A stretch of DNA of 64,000 nt from Streptomyces capitiformicae (GCF_002214185.1 NZ_CP022161.1:2107767-2171766); one strand, 5' to 3'; shown: positions 9,464-17,478, counted from the stretch's first letter. Made by a program: numbers and translations. The notes: generated by a model from the sequence alone, not told the origin.

Positions 9464-9507
9464 AGAGCGCCCGGCTCGAAGGTCACAACCTCCTGGCCGG
9501 GCGCTCT
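9464..9507. terminator. Convergent bidirectional terminator
   Basis: Perfect 12-bp arms AGAGCGCCCGGC (9464-9475) and GCCGGGCGCTCT (9496-9507) with a 20-base loop, placed between two convergent genes. Confidence 0.8.
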
Positions 9508-9530
9508 GTGTCAGTGGCCGTCGCCGTGCG

Positions 9531-10661
9531 TCACTCGTCGTCAGGACGCCTGTCCTGGGCGGTGTCCGTGCCGGTGGCGGAGCCGGAGGAGCCGGAGGAG
9601 CCGGAGGAGCCGCTGCCGCCGTTGGCGAAGCCGCCGAAGCCGCGCCGGACCCGGCCGCCGAGGTCGCCCGCGCCGCCCGCGATGTCGCTGACCAGCTTCA
9701 TCAGCGGGTCCTTGGAGCTCTTGACATGGCTCGTGTAGTGCGCGGCCGATTCACGGAAGGAGTCGGTGACCGAGGTGTCCTTGTCCTCGCTGCGCCGCGG
9801 GTAGTGCCCGTCCATGATCCGCTGGTAGTCGCGGGACTCGGCCCACTTCTTCAGCTCGGCCGCGCGCACGGTGGTGAAGGGGTGCGAGCGGGGCAGCACG
9901 TTCAGGATCTTCAGCACGGAGTCGCGCAGGTCGCCCCCGGCCTCGTACTCCTCGGCCTGCGCGAGGAACGCGTCCACGTTCATCTCGTGCAGGTGGTGGC
10001 CGCCGGCGAGCTTCATCAGCCCGCGCATCGAGGCCTGGAGGTCCTGGCCGACGAGCAGCCCGGCGCGGTCGGCGGACAGCTCCGACTTGCGGAACCACTC
10101 GCGCAGCGCGGTCACGATCGCCATGACCGCGAGGTTGCCCAGCGGGATCCAGGCGATCCGCAGCGCCAGGTTGGTCAGGAACAGCAGTATCGTGCGGTAC
10201 ACCGCGTGACCGGAGAGCGCGTGGCCGACCTCGTGGCCGATGACGGCCCGCATCTCCTCCTCGTCGAGCAGGTCGACGAGCCCGGTCGTCACGACAATGA
10301 TCGGCTCGTCCAGGCCGATGCACATCGCGTTCGGTGTCGGGTCCTGGTTCACATACATCGGCGGGACCTTCTCCAGGTCCAGGATGTAGCAGGCATCCCG
10401 CAGCATGTCGTTCAGGTGTGCGAACTGCTGGTCCGAGACCCGTACCGAGTCGGACAGGAACAGCAGCCTCAGGCTGCGCTCGGGCAGCAGACCGCTGAGT
10501 GCCTTGAACACCGTGTCGAAGCCGCTGAGCTTGCGCAGCGCCACCAGCGCCGAGCGATCCGCGGGGTGTTCGTACGCCCGCGAGGAGATTCCCTCGAAGC
10601 GCCTGCGCTGCCTGCTCGGCACGTTCTCGTGCCCGTTCTGCTCGTGGCTGTCGTCCGGCAT
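9531..10661 (-). CDS. M48 family membrane metallopeptidase (HtpX-like)
   Basis: 376 residues. The zinc-protease signature HEVGHALSGH is at residues 143-152, the third ligand is probably in SELSADRAG about 60 residues later, and hydrophobic segments between (TILLFLTNLALRIAWIPLGNLAVMAIVTAL) give two membrane helices, the layout of M48/HtpX-type proteases that clear misfolded membrane proteins. The C-terminal tail is Gly/Ser-rich, encoded by a (GGAGGAGCC)n stretch near 9580-9610. It is convergent with the upstream pair and divergent from the two small genes that follow. A GGGGGA precedes the ATG. Confidence 0.9.
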   Translation of the reverse strand: MPDDSHEQNGHENVPSRQRRRFEGISSRAYEHPADRSALVALRKLSGFDTVFKALSGLLPERSLRLLFLSDSVRVSDQQFAHLNDMLRDACYILDLEKVPPMYVNQDPTPNAMCIGLDEPIIVVTTGLVDLLDEEEMRAVIGHEVGHALSGHAVYRTILLFLTNLALRIAWIPLGNLAVMAIVTALREWFRKSELSADRAGLLVGQDLQASMRGLMKLAGGHHLHEMNVDAFLAQAEEYEAGGDLRDSVLKILNVLPRSHPFTTVRAAELKKWAESRDYQRIMDGHYPRRSEDKDTSVTDSFRESAAHYTSHVKSSKDPLMKLVSDIAGGAGDLGGRVRRGFGGFANGGSGSSGSSGSSGSATGTDTAQDRRPDDE

Positions 10662-10762
10662 GTTTATCCCCCATGCGTCTGGTTGCCCATGTTGCCCCCG
10701 AAGCGGGATCCAGCCTAGGCGGAGTTACGGTGGCAGGGCATCAACCGGTAAGGAGCGATCTC

Positions 10763-10933
10763 ATGGTGCATCTCCCCCACCTCCCGGCAGCGGGCTGGCT
10801 CACCGAGGCCGCGGACGTCGCCGCGAAGGAACAGGGAGCGGGCAACCTGCTGCGCGTGGTGCTCATCGTGATGGTCCTGGGCTCCGTCCTGATGGCGTGG
10901 TTCCTCCTGCGGGGATACAAGCGGGACGACTGA
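10763..10933 (+). CDS. Small single-pass membrane protein
   Basis: 56 residues, MVHLPHLPAAGWL then one membrane helix (LLRVVLIVMVLGSVLMAWFLL) and a basic/acidic end GYKRDD. ATG 10763 is set by AAGGAG seven bases upstream. It starts about 100 bases from the divergent M48 gene. The function is unknown; size, topology and conserved position argue it is real. Confidence 0.7.
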   Translation: MVHLPHLPAAGWLTEAADVAAKEQGAGNLLRVVLIVMVLGSVLMAWFLLRGYKRDD

Positions 10934-10962
10934 CGCCCGCCGACGGAAAGGACGTCCGGCGC

Positions 10963-11026
10963 ACGCGAACGGTTGTCTCGTGCGGGAAGTACGTACGCGA
11001 ACGGCTGTGTCGTACGGGAAGTACGC
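10963..11026. repeat. Imperfect 32-bp tandem repeat
   Basis: Two adjacent 32-base units (10963-10994 and 10995-11026) differing at four positions, each built on ACGCGAACGG...GGGAAGTACG. They lie between two small membrane-protein genes, in the likely upstream region of the second. They could be a duplicated operator or neutral duplication. Confidence 0.8.
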
Positions 11027-11143
11027 GCGCGGTGGCCCCCGCGTTCAGTCCTGGGCGGAGTCGACGTGATCGGCGATGAGCCCCCCGCTTACGATGGGCG
11101 CAGTCTTTATCCCGATCCCACACCCGGATAGGTCACGCCGACG

Positions 11144-11311
11144 ATGAGCTTCCACAGCACCGCTGCCGACTTGGTCACTTTCGCCGCCGAGGGCGGCGGG
11201 GAGCACGGCGGCAACCACGAAAGCCTCAGCCCCTACCTGACCGGCGGTGGAGCGTTCTTCGCCCTGATGCTGCTGCTGTGGATCACCACGCGCTTCAACC
11301 GGGACCGCTGA
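11144..11311 (+). CDS. Small single-pass membrane protein
   Basis: 55 residues from ATG 11144: a Gly/His/Glu-rich N-terminus ([10 protein letters not shown]), then one helix ([16 protein letters not shown]) and a basic end NRDR. No strong Shine-Dalgarno sequence precedes it. It precedes nadD by 67 bases. Its match to streptomycete gene order between the M48 gene and nadD supports it; the function is unknown. Confidence 0.65.
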   Translation: MSFHSTAADLVTFAAEGGGEHGGNHESLSPYLTGGGAFFALMLLLWITTRFNRDR

Positions 11312-11364
11312 TTCCGCCAATCCGCGCAAATGGTCGTTCGAACAGGACGCGGTGACCGGGCCGG

Positions 11365-11379
11365 TAGGGTCTCGACGCA
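11365..11379 (+). promoter_or_regulatory. Leaderless-type -10 element of nadD
   Basis: TAGGGT at 11365-11370, eight bases before ATG 11379. This helps choose that ATG over the one at 11394. Confidence 0.45.
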
Positions 11380-12008
11380 TGGGAGAGCAGGAAATGCCTA
11401 CCGGTCCGCGGCACGACAAGGGCCGACGCCGCCTCGGCGTCATGGGCGGCACGTTTGACCCGATCCACCACGGTCACCTTGTCGCGGCCCAGGAGGTCGC
11501 CTCGCAGTTCCACCTCGACGAGGTGGTGTTCGTACCGACCGGACAGCCGTGGCAGAAATCGCACACCAAGGTCTCGCCAGCCGAGGACCGCTATCTCATG
11601 ACGGTCATCGCGACCGCGGAGAACCCCCAGTTCTCCGTCAGCCGCATCGACATCGACCGCGAGGGTCTCACCTACACCATCGACACCCTGCGCGAGCTGC
11701 ACGAGCTCAACCCGGACACGGACCTCTTCTTCATCACCGGTGCCGACGCGCTCGCCCAGATCCTCACCTGGCGCGACGCCGAGGAACTGTTCTCGCTCGC
11801 GCACTTCATCGGGGTCACCCGTCCGGGTCACACCCTGGCCGACCCCGGCCTGCCCGCGGGCGGTGTCTCGCTGGTCGAGGTCCCGGCGCTCGCCATCTCC
11901 TCCACCGACTGTCGTGCGAGAGTCGCGAAGGGCGACCCCGTCTGGTATCTGGTGCCGGACGGCGTGGTCCGCTACATCGACAAGCGGCAGCTGTACCGCG
12001 GCGAGTGA
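11379..12008 (+). CDS. nadD: Nicotinate-nucleotide adenylyltransferase
   Basis: Joins nicotinate mononucleotide to AMP to make deamido-NAD in NAD synthesis. 209 residues with the nucleotidyltransferase signature [34 protein letters not shown], and the C-terminal [10 protein letters not shown] (ISSTxIR-type motif). Two starts are possible: ATG 11379, just after a TANNNT element, and ATG 11394 with GGGAGAG upstream; I prefer 11379. The LCP gene starts 17 bases after the stop, so the two are probably one transcript; rsfS follows, as in many bacteria. Confidence 0.95.
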   Translation: MGEQEMPTGPRHDKGRRRLGVMGGTFDPIHHGHLVAAQEVASQFHLDEVVFVPTGQPWQKSHTKVSPAEDRYLMTVIATAENPQFSVSRIDIDREGLTYTIDTLRELHELNPDTDLFFITGADALAQILTWRDAEELFSLAHFIGVTRPGHTLADPGLPAGGVSLVEVPALAISSTDCRARVAKGDPVWYLVPDGVVRYIDKRQLYRGE

Positions 12009-12024
12009 GCCGAGAGGGGCACCG

Positions 12025-13707
12025 GTGAACGACCGATACGACGCTGGCTACGGGGGCGACCAGCAGTACGAACTCGTGGGATACGACGAGTTCGGGCAGC
12101 CGGTGTACCGACAGGTGCCCCAGCAGCAGGCGTACGACCCGTACTGGACGCAGCCACAGCAGCCGCAACAACAGCAGCCACAGGGCTACGGCTACGACCC
12201 GTACGCGACCGGTCAGCAGCAACCGGTGTCCTCCTACGACACGAGTCAGCAGGCCCCCGCCGCCCCGTACGCCCCTTACGACCCCTACGGGCAGACCGCG
12301 AGCACCGGCCACCAGGCCCCTGTCACCGAGCAGACCGCCTACATCCCGCAGCAGGCGGGGCCCGCGGAGACCGGCGCCCCCGAGGAGAGCGAGCCCCGGA
12401 CCGGTGCCCCTGCCCAGGGGCGGGACTCCGGCGAGCGGGAGTACCGCACCGAGCAGTTCGCCTTCGTCGAGGAACCCGACGGTGACTCCAAGGACGTCAT
12501 CGACTGGCTGAACTTCACGGAGAACCGCACCGAGCGCCGTGAGGAGGCCAAGCGCCGCGCCAAGAGCCGGCTGATCGCGCTGACGGTGGTGTTCGCGCTG
12601 GTCGTGGCCGGTGGTGTCGGCTACCTGTGGTTCGCGGACCTGCTGCCCGGTTCGTCCTCGGACGAGCAGACGGGCACCACTACCTCGGCGGCCGCCCAGA
12701 AGCGCGACGTGATCGCCGTCCACCTGCACGACACCAAGAAGGGCGGCACCGCCACGGCGCTGCTCGTGAACAACACCACCACGAAGCAGGGCGCCACCGT
12801 CCTGATACCCAACTCCCTCGCCCTGTCCGGTGACGACGGCACCACGACCACCCTCGCCAAGTCCGTCGAGGACGACGGCTCCGCCGGCACCCGCGACGGA
12901 CTCGACATCGTGCTCGGCACCGACATCGAGGGCACCTGGCGGCTGGACACCCCCTACCTGAACAACCTCGTCGAGCTCGTCGGCAACATCGACGTCGACA
13001 CGAACACCGACGTGCCCGACCCCGAGGCCGAGAAGAAGACCGAGGCCCCCCTCGTCAACAAGGGCAAGGGGCAGACCCTCAGCGGCAAGATGGCCGTCGC
13101 CTACGCCACCTACCGGGCCTCCGGTGAGTCGCAGGACGCCCAGCTGGAGCGGTTCGGGCAGGTCATGCAGGGGGTGCTGCGCAAGCTGTCCGCCGACGCA
13201 CAGGCCGCCACGACCACCGTGCAGACGCTGGCCCAGATCCTCGACCCCTCGCTCACCGACAAGGACCTCGGCACCTTCCTCGCCAAGCTCGCCGACCATG
13301 CCAAGGGCGGCGACTACAAGACCGAGCTGCTGCCCGTCCAGCAGGACGGCACCCTCAGCGCCGAGGACTCCGACAGCGTGGTCAAGGACCTGCTCGGCGG
13401 CACCGCGAAGAGCCCCGACGCCGGGGACGCCGTCCGCGTCGGCATCCGCAACGCCACCGGCGACAAGGACGCCACCGAACAGGCCCGCGTGGTCCTGCTC
13501 AACGGCGGCTACACCTTCCTCGACGCCGGCACGGTCGACACCGCCCAGGCGACCTCCCAGGTCACCTACTCCGACGCGGCCCGCAAGCAGGACGCCATCG
13601 AGGTCGCCAAGACCCTCGGCCTCCCGGCCGGTGCCGTGAAGAAGGGCAAGACCACCTCCAACGCGGACGTCTCCGTCGTACTGGGGCAGAACTACACCGG
13701 TAAATAA
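12025..13707 (+). CDS. pdtA: Divergent LytR-CpsA-Psr (LCP) cell-wall polymer ligase
   Basis: 560 residues. A cytoplasmic Gln/Tyr/Pro-rich N-terminus (about 1-150) leads to a basic patch (ERREEAKRRAKSR), one membrane helix near 183-207, an extracytoplasmic LCP-like domain (about 225-420) and a LytR_C domain (VRVGIRNATG to the end). LCP proteins transfer wall polymers from lipid carriers to peptidoglycan. The LCP core is divergent: the usual IPRDT becomes IPNSL, and the second arginine region reads AYATYRASGESQDAQLERF. By position this matches SCO2578, which I recall as PdtA, the polydiglycosylphosphate transferase needed for normal spores. GTG 12025 follows GAGAGGGGC. Confidence 0.85.
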   Translation: MNDRYDAGYGGDQQYELVGYDEFGQPVYRQVPQQQAYDPYWTQPQQPQQQQPQGYGYDPYATGQQQPVSSYDTSQQAPAAPYAPYDPYGQTASTGHQAPVTEQTAYIPQQAGPAETGAPEESEPRTGAPAQGRDSGEREYRTEQFAFVEEPDGDSKDVIDWLNFTENRTERREEAKRRAKSRLIALTVVFALVVAGGVGYLWFADLLPGSSSDEQTGTTTSAAAQKRDVIAVHLHDTKKGGTATALLVNNTTTKQGATVLIPNSLALSGDDGTTTTLAKSVEDDGSAGTRDGLDIVLGTDIEGTWRLDTPYLNNLVELVGNIDVDTNTDVPDPEAEKKTEAPLVNKGKGQTLSGKMAVAYATYRASGESQDAQLERFGQVMQGVLRKLSADAQAATTTVQTLAQILDPSLTDKDLGTFLAKLADHAKGGDYKTELLPVQQDGTLSAEDSDSVVKDLLGGTAKSPDAGDAVRVGIRNATGDKDATEQARVVLLNGGYTFLDAGTVDTAQATSQVTYSDAARKQDAIEVAKTLGLPAGAVKKGKTTSNADVSVVLGQNYTGK

Positions 13708-13708
13708 T

Positions 13709-13735
13709 CGGCGCCCCCTCTGGGAGGGGGCGCCG
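13709..13735. terminator. Terminator after the LCP gene
   Basis: Twelve-base perfect stem (13709-13720 with 13724-13735, CGGCGCCCCCTC/GAGGGGGCGCCG) and a three-base loop, directly after the TAA. Confidence 0.9.
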
Positions 13736-13916
13736 GTATGCAGTGAGGCCGCCGCGCCATGCCATAGCCATTACGGAAAGCCATGTATTGAACCCTCCCC
13801 GCATGGGGATTCCTGGCTCACACCGCCAGATCGTTCGACGAACGGCCTGGTCCTACGTGATCGACGCCAGCCGGGTTGGAACCTGCCCGGTGGATGATGT
13901 ACTGGAAGGAGTTGCC

Positions 13917-14000
13917 GTGCTGGCTTGGTTCTCGCTCAGCACGGTGCCGAAAGTAGCACTTGCCCCAGTCCTGAAGGCCGGGGTTCCCCCGAAAGGATGA
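13917..14000 (+). CDS. Possible translated upstream ORF (27 residues) coupled to rsfS
   Basis: GTG 13917 has a near-ideal GGAAGGAG five bases upstream and opens a 27-residue frame (MLAWFSLSTVPKVALAPVLK followed by AGVPPKG) whose TGA at 13998-14000 ends three bases before the rsfS GTG. Such spacing would let a terminating ribosome reload on rsfS. It may be a regulatory leader peptide or just a decoy start; nothing in the peptide suggests a function. The remaining 180 bases back to the terminator hold no other gene. Confidence 0.35.
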   Translation: MLAWFSLSTVPKVALAPVLKAGVPPKG

Positions 14001-14002
14001 GG

Positions 14003-14449
14003 GTGACTTCCACCAATCGCGCCATCGAGCTGATCAATGTGGCCGCGCAGGCGGCCGCCGACAAGCTCGCGCACGACGTCATCGCGTACGACGTCAGCGA
14101 CGTGCTGTCCATCACGGACGCCTTCCTGCTCGCCTCCGCGCCCAACGACCGCCAGGTCAAGTCGATCGTTGACGAGATCGAGGAGCGGCTGAACAAGGAA
14201 CTCGACGCCAAGCCGGTGCGCCGCGAGGGCGACCGCGAGGCCCGCTGGGTGCTGCTCGACTACGTCGACATCGTCGTGCACGTCCAGCACAGCGAGGAGC
14301 GGGTCTTCTACGCCCTGGAGCGGCTGTGGAAGGACTGCCCAGAGCTGGAGCTGCCCGCCGACGCCAAGGCCACCCGTGGCAAGGGCGAGGAGCACGCCAA
14401 GCTGCGGGCCGCGGAGGAGGCCGCCGAGCTGGGTGGGGAGCCGCGGTGA
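14003..14449 (+). CDS. rsfS: Ribosome silencing factor RsfS (Iojap family)
   Basis: 148 residues. Binds L14 on the 50S subunit and blocks subunit joining when nutrients fall. Family features: the helical start AIELINVAAQAAADKLAHDV, the strand VLSITDAFLLASAPNDRQV, and WVLLDYVDIVVHVQHSEERVFYALERLWKD, the most conserved block. The C-terminus has a charged helical extension rich in Ala/Glu/Lys. GTG 14003 follows AAAGGATGAGG. The stop overlaps the next start as GTGA, so the phosphatase gene is translationally coupled. Confidence 0.95.
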   Translation: MTSTNRAIELINVAAQAAADKLAHDVIAYDVSDVLSITDAFLLASAPNDRQVKSIVDEIEERLNKELDAKPVRREGDREARWVLLDYVDIVVHVQHSEERVFYALERLWKDCPELELPADAKATRGKGEEHAKLRAAEEAAELGGEPR

Positions 14450-15114
14450 CGGCGGGCATCGACGCGGCCGACCGGAAGGGCCGAGGGCGCCGCGTCATAC
14501 TCTGGCGCCACGGCCAGACCTCGTGGAACGTGGAGCGCCGCTTCCAGGGCACCACGGACGTCGAGCTCACCGAGACCGGCCTCGGCCAGGCCCGCCGTGC
14601 CGCCAGGCTGCTCGCCTCCCTGAAGCCGGACGCGATCGTCGCCTCCGACCTCCAGCGTGCCGCGAAGACGGCCGCCGAGCTGGCCATGCTCACCGGCCTG
14701 GAGGTGACGCACGACGAGGGCCTGCGCGAGACCTACGCGGGCGTCTGGCAGGGCCTCACGCACGACGAGATCATCGCCCGGCACGGCGAGGAGTACGCGG
14801 CGTGGAAGCGCGGCGAGCCAGTCCGCCGTGGCGGTGGCGAGCTGGAGACCGAGGTCGCCGACCGCGCCGCCCCGGTGGTCCTCCGGCACGCCGACAAGCT
14901 CCCCGACAACGGCACGCTCGTGGTGACCAGCCACGGCGGCACGATCCGCACCACCATAGGGCGCCTCCTCGGTCTGGAGCCCCACCACTGGGAGAGCCTC
15001 GGCGGGCTCTCCAACTGCTGCTGGTCCGTCCTCGGTGAAGGTGCCAGGGGCTGGCGGCTCCTTGAGCACAACGCCGGCACGCTGCCGGAACCGGTGCTCG
15101 GCGACGACGACTGA
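14446..15114 (+). CDS. Histidine phosphatase / phosphoglycerate mutase family protein
   Basis: 222 residues. The phosphohistidine signature VILWRHGQTSWNVERRFQGTTDVELTETG lies near the start, and the second catalytic histidine is in VVTSHGGTIRTTIGRLL. This superfamily includes broad-specificity acid phosphatases as well as cofactor-dependent mutase; the short length and the sequence around RHGQTSWN fit a phosphatase better than glycolytic mutase. It overlaps rsfS by four bases (GTGA). The substrate is unknown. Confidence 0.9.
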   Translation: MTAGIDAADRKGRGRRVILWRHGQTSWNVERRFQGTTDVELTETGLGQARRAARLLASLKPDAIVASDLQRAAKTAAELAMLTGLEVTHDEGLRETYAGVWQGLTHDEIIARHGEEYAAWKRGEPVRRGGGELETEVADRAAPVVLRHADKLPDNGTLVVTSHGGTIRTTIGRLLGLEPHHWESLGGLSNCCWSVLGEGARGWRLLEHNAGTLPEPVLGDDD

Positions 15115-15160
15115 CCGTTGACCGTCGTGCAACGTCTCGTACCGGGGCCGGGACCCGGAT

Positions 15161-15190
15161 TTCACTTTCCGGCTGGTCGCAGGCTAAAGT
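15161..15190 (+). promoter_or_regulatory. Promoter of the first tRNA-Ala gene
   Basis: TTCACT (15161-15166), 18-base spacer, TAAAGT (15185-15190). A GC-rich hairpin (CGCCCCG/CGGGGCG) lies between it and the tRNA, perhaps part of the precursor leader. Confidence 0.55.
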
Positions 15191-15251
15191 TCTTCTTGTT
15201 CGCCCCGCCGAGCGGGGCGAAACACCATACGGCTTCGCCGGATGGAAGCAA

Positions 15252-15324
15252 GGGGCTATAGCTCAGTTGGTAGAGCGCCTGCATGGCATGCAGGAGGTCA
15301 GGAGTTCAATTCTCCTTAGCTCCA
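15252..15324 (+). tRNA. tRNA-Ala (anticodon GGC)
   Basis: 73 bases that fold as a full cloverleaf: acceptor GGGGCTA/TAGCTCC with discriminator A, D-arm with AGCTCAGTTGGTAGAGC, anticodon arm CCTGC-ATGGCAT-GCAGG (GGC, reads GCC/GCU), T-arm with GTTCAATTC. CCA is not encoded. An identical copy lies at 17278-17350. Confidence 0.97.
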
Positions 15325-15350
15325 CAGAACAGATCAGATCGGTACAGAAG

Positions 15351-15380
15351 ATCCCGTTCCCGTGAGGGGGCGGGATTTTT
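15351..15380 (+). terminator. Terminator after the first tRNA-Ala
   Basis: ATCCCG (15351-15356) pairs with CGGGAT (15371-15376), with extra inner pairing, followed by TTTTT. Confidence 0.75.
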
Positions 15381-15559
15381 CGTGTGTGACCTGCGTCCCT
15401 GCTTGAGCATGAGTGGCCCGGCGGGCGTATACCTCTTCGGACGACCTTCTTTCCCGCCGCGTGTCCGGACTGGTACGAAGGCGTCGCTGACCGTATTGGT
15501 CCGGCCGTGGCAGAATCAAACGGCCGGAAGGGGGCGTGGCCCGACGGGAGGGAGAAGCG

Positions 15560-15730
15560 ATGCCTGCGAGCATCCGCGGGGAGGCCCATGGCCTCCCCGA
15601 GCTGGTGGTGATGCGGAGCAAGACCACCCTCCTCTGCCCTTCCTGCGGCTCGCTCCACGTTGCCCAAGTACTCGGTGACAACGGAGGGATCTCCTACGTG
15701 TGCACGGCCTGCGGCCACAGCTGGAGCTGA
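15560..15730 (+). CDS. Small zinc-ribbon protein
   Basis: 56 residues with two CxxC pairs, CPSCGS and CTACGHSW, 21 residues apart, a rubredoxin-like or transcription-factor-like zinc ribbon. ATG 15560 has GGAGGGAG upstream. The next gene, also a four-cysteine protein, starts three bases after the stop, so the two are certainly co-translated. No DNA-binding element besides the ribbon is visible, and its partner is unknown. Confidence 0.8.
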   Translation: MPASIRGEAHGLPELVVMRSKTTLLCPSCGSLHVAQVLGDNGGISYVCTACGHSWS

Positions 15731-15733
15731 ACT

Positions 15734-15967
15734 ATGGGTGCACACAGGAGAAAGTGCGACTGGTGCGGCAGCGGCACGCCCATCGTCCGTGACATGGAGC
15801 CCGTCAACGCCGACTACCAGTACTGGTGCGAGGAATGCGCACGGGCGCTGATCATAAAAGGCGACCCGATCGAGACGTATCGCGAGCTGGAGGGTGAGCC
15901 GATCTACGGCCGCCTCCTCGAAGAGCACTGCACGCTCAAGCGTTTCTACTCGTTCGTGACGGCCTGA
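15734..15967 (+). CDS. Small four-cysteine (zinc-binding) protein
   Basis: 77 residues: CDWCGSGTP near the start and CEECARAL at residues 32-39 make a likely zinc site; the rest is helical (DPIETYRELEGEPIYGRLLEEHCTLKRFYSF) and ends in VTA. It starts three bases after the previous gene. Its last 32 bases overlap the end of the convergent membrane protein gene. Function unknown; co-expression with another zinc ribbon suggests they act together. Confidence 0.75.
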   Translation: MGAHRRKCDWCGSGTPIVRDMEPVNADYQYWCEECARALIIKGDPIETYRELEGEPIYGRLLEEHCTLKRFYSFVTA

Positions 15968-17144
15968 GCGTCTCGGCGCCGGTGAGGGCCAGGAAGAGCA
16001 GCCCGGCCCCCACATAGAGGCCCGACAGCGTCAACTCGACGCCGTTCTGTCGCAGTTCCAGCCGTCCCGGCCCGTGTGGCACCCACCACAGGGCGTACGA
16101 GCAGAAGACCAGCGCCATGCCGACGGCCACCGCGCGCCGGCGGGCCGCGGCCGTCACGAGCACCATCGGCACGCACCACACCCAGTGGTGGGACCACGAC
16201 ACCGGGCAGACCAGCAGCGCCGTCACCGCGCACGCGGCCATCGCCGAACCGCGCCGTCCGCGCAGCTCGGCGGTGACCGCGACAGAGAGGCCCAGCGCCC
16301 CCGTGACGGCCGCCGGGGCGAGCCACCAGACGCCGGGCTGCGGGGTGTGCAGCAGCCGGGCCAGTACCCCGCGCAGGGCCTGGTTGGCGGTGTCCTCGGG
16401 ATGCCCGACCCGGCCCGCCGCGAAGACCATCCGGGTCCAGAACCGCCAGGAGTCGTACGGCAGGACGGCCGCCGCCAGCAGGGTCGCGCCGGCGAAGGTG
16501 AGGGCCGCCCCGCGCGCGTGCCGCAGCCAAGGGCCGCCGGAACGATGCCTGAACCGGGCCACGACACCGGTGGCCAGCAGGAACACCGCGAACAGCGCTG
16601 GAGTCAGCTTCACGGCCGCCGCCAGACCGATACCGACGCCGGCCCAGCGGTGCCCCGGCCGCCGGGACAGATCCCACAACACCAGGGCGGCGAGCAGCAG
16701 ATTGACCTGTCCGTACCGCAGGGTCGTCCACACCGGCTCGCACCACACGGCCGCCGCCGCGACCCACCAGACGGTCTCCACGCGCGCGTGCCCGGCGATG
16801 CGCAGCGCGAAACCCACGAAGACGACGACAAGGGCCAGGTTCCCGGCTGTCGCCAGGGTGCGCAGGGCGGCCAGGTCCGGCAGTGTCAGCGGGGTGAAGA
16901 GCAGGGCCGCGAACGGTGGGTACGTGGTGGGCAGTTGGGCCTCGGTCGCCCGCAGCGCGTAGAGGTCACCGCCGGCCCGTACGGTCTCGCCCTCCGCCCG
17001 GTAGACCATCAGGTCGATCATCGAGACGTCGGCGGCCCGCTGCGCGATCCAGAGGCCCGCGAAGGAGAACAGACACGCCCCCATGGCGACCGGGACGCGG
17101 CGATGGACTTCCGGAAACGCGATCACGGTCACGGAAGCCGACAT
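15936..17144 (-). CDS. GT87-type polyprenol-phosphate-mannose-dependent mannosyltransferase
   Basis: 402 residues, very hydrophobic, about ten membrane helices. Features of the DUF2029/GT87 family (alpha-1,2-mannosyltransferases using lipid-linked mannose on the outer face): an early acidic loop (MIDLMVYRAEGETVRAGGDLY), TYPPFAALLFTP, RYGQVNLLLAALVLWDL, LAAAVKLTPALFAVFLL and SWSHHWVW. It sits alone between the two tRNA-Ala genes in reverse orientation. A probable role is glycosylation of lipid-anchored glycans or proteins; the acceptor is not predictable. The ATG lacks a clear Shine-Dalgarno sequence; GTG at residue 5 is an alternative. Confidence 0.85.
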   Translation of the reverse strand: MSASVTVIAFPEVHRRVPVAMGACLFSFAGLWIAQRAADVSMIDLMVYRAEGETVRAGGDLYALRATEAQLPTTYPPFAALLFTPLTLPDLAALRTLATAGNLALVVVFVGFALRIAGHARVETVWWVAAAAVWCEPVWTTLRYGQVNLLLAALVLWDLSRRPGHRWAGVGIGLAAAVKLTPALFAVFLLATGVVARFRHRSGGPWLRHARGAALTFAGATLLAAAVLPYDSWRFWTRMVFAAGRVGHPEDTANQALRGVLARLLHTPQPGVWWLAPAAVTGALGLSVAVTAELRGRRGSAMAACAVTALLVCPVSWSHHWVWCVPMVLVTAAARRRAVAVGMALVFCSYALWWVPHGPGRLELRQNGVELTLSGLYVGAGLLFLALTGAETLRPSRTSRNA

Positions 17145-17209
17145 TAGCGATCAAATCGACCTTTGATCCGTATCCGATCCGCACCCGATCCGCACCCGAC
17201 GGAAACGAT

Positions 17210-17239
17210 TTGGTGGAGCGCGCGGGTGACCGGTAATGT
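17210..17239 (+). promoter_or_regulatory. Promoter of the second tRNA-Ala gene
   Basis: TTGGTG (17210-17215), 18-base spacer, TAATGT (17234-17239), 38 bases before the tRNA. Its sequence is unrelated to the promoter of the first copy, so the two copies can be expressed differently. Confidence 0.65.
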
Positions 17240-17277
17240 TGGCGTCGCCGCCAGGGAAACCCGGCAGCACATAGCAA

Positions 17278-17350
17278 GGGGCTATAGCTCAGTTGGTAGA
17301 GCGCCTGCATGGCATGCAGGAGGTCAGGAGTTCAATTCTCCTTAGCTCCA
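17278..17350 (+). tRNA. tRNA-Ala (anticodon GGC), second copy
   Basis: 73 bases identical to the gene at 15252-15324, including the CAA just before the acceptor and CACAGAA just after the discriminator. The direct copies are 2026 bases apart. Confidence 0.97.
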
Positions 17351-17355
17351 CAGAA

Positions 17356-17383
17356 AAGACCCCGTCCAAGTGGACGGGGTCTT
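17356..17383. terminator. Terminator after the second tRNA-Ala
   Basis: Perfect 13-bp stem AAGACCCCGTCCA/TGGACGGGGTCTT with a two-base loop, six bases after the tRNA. The sequence differs from the terminator of the first copy. Confidence 0.85.
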
Positions 17384-17478
17384 CCCGTTGTTGGCGGCGA
17401 GCGTGGCAGAGACCGAGCCTGACAGAGACAAGAGAAGGGCGGGCCCACCCCATCGGGGTGACCCGCCCTTCGGCGTAC

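Noticed and set aside
15252..17350. tRNA-flanked genomic island or integrated element
   Set aside because: No integrase, no att-like partial tRNA copy; both copies are full-length tRNA genes, and the genes between have the usual base composition.
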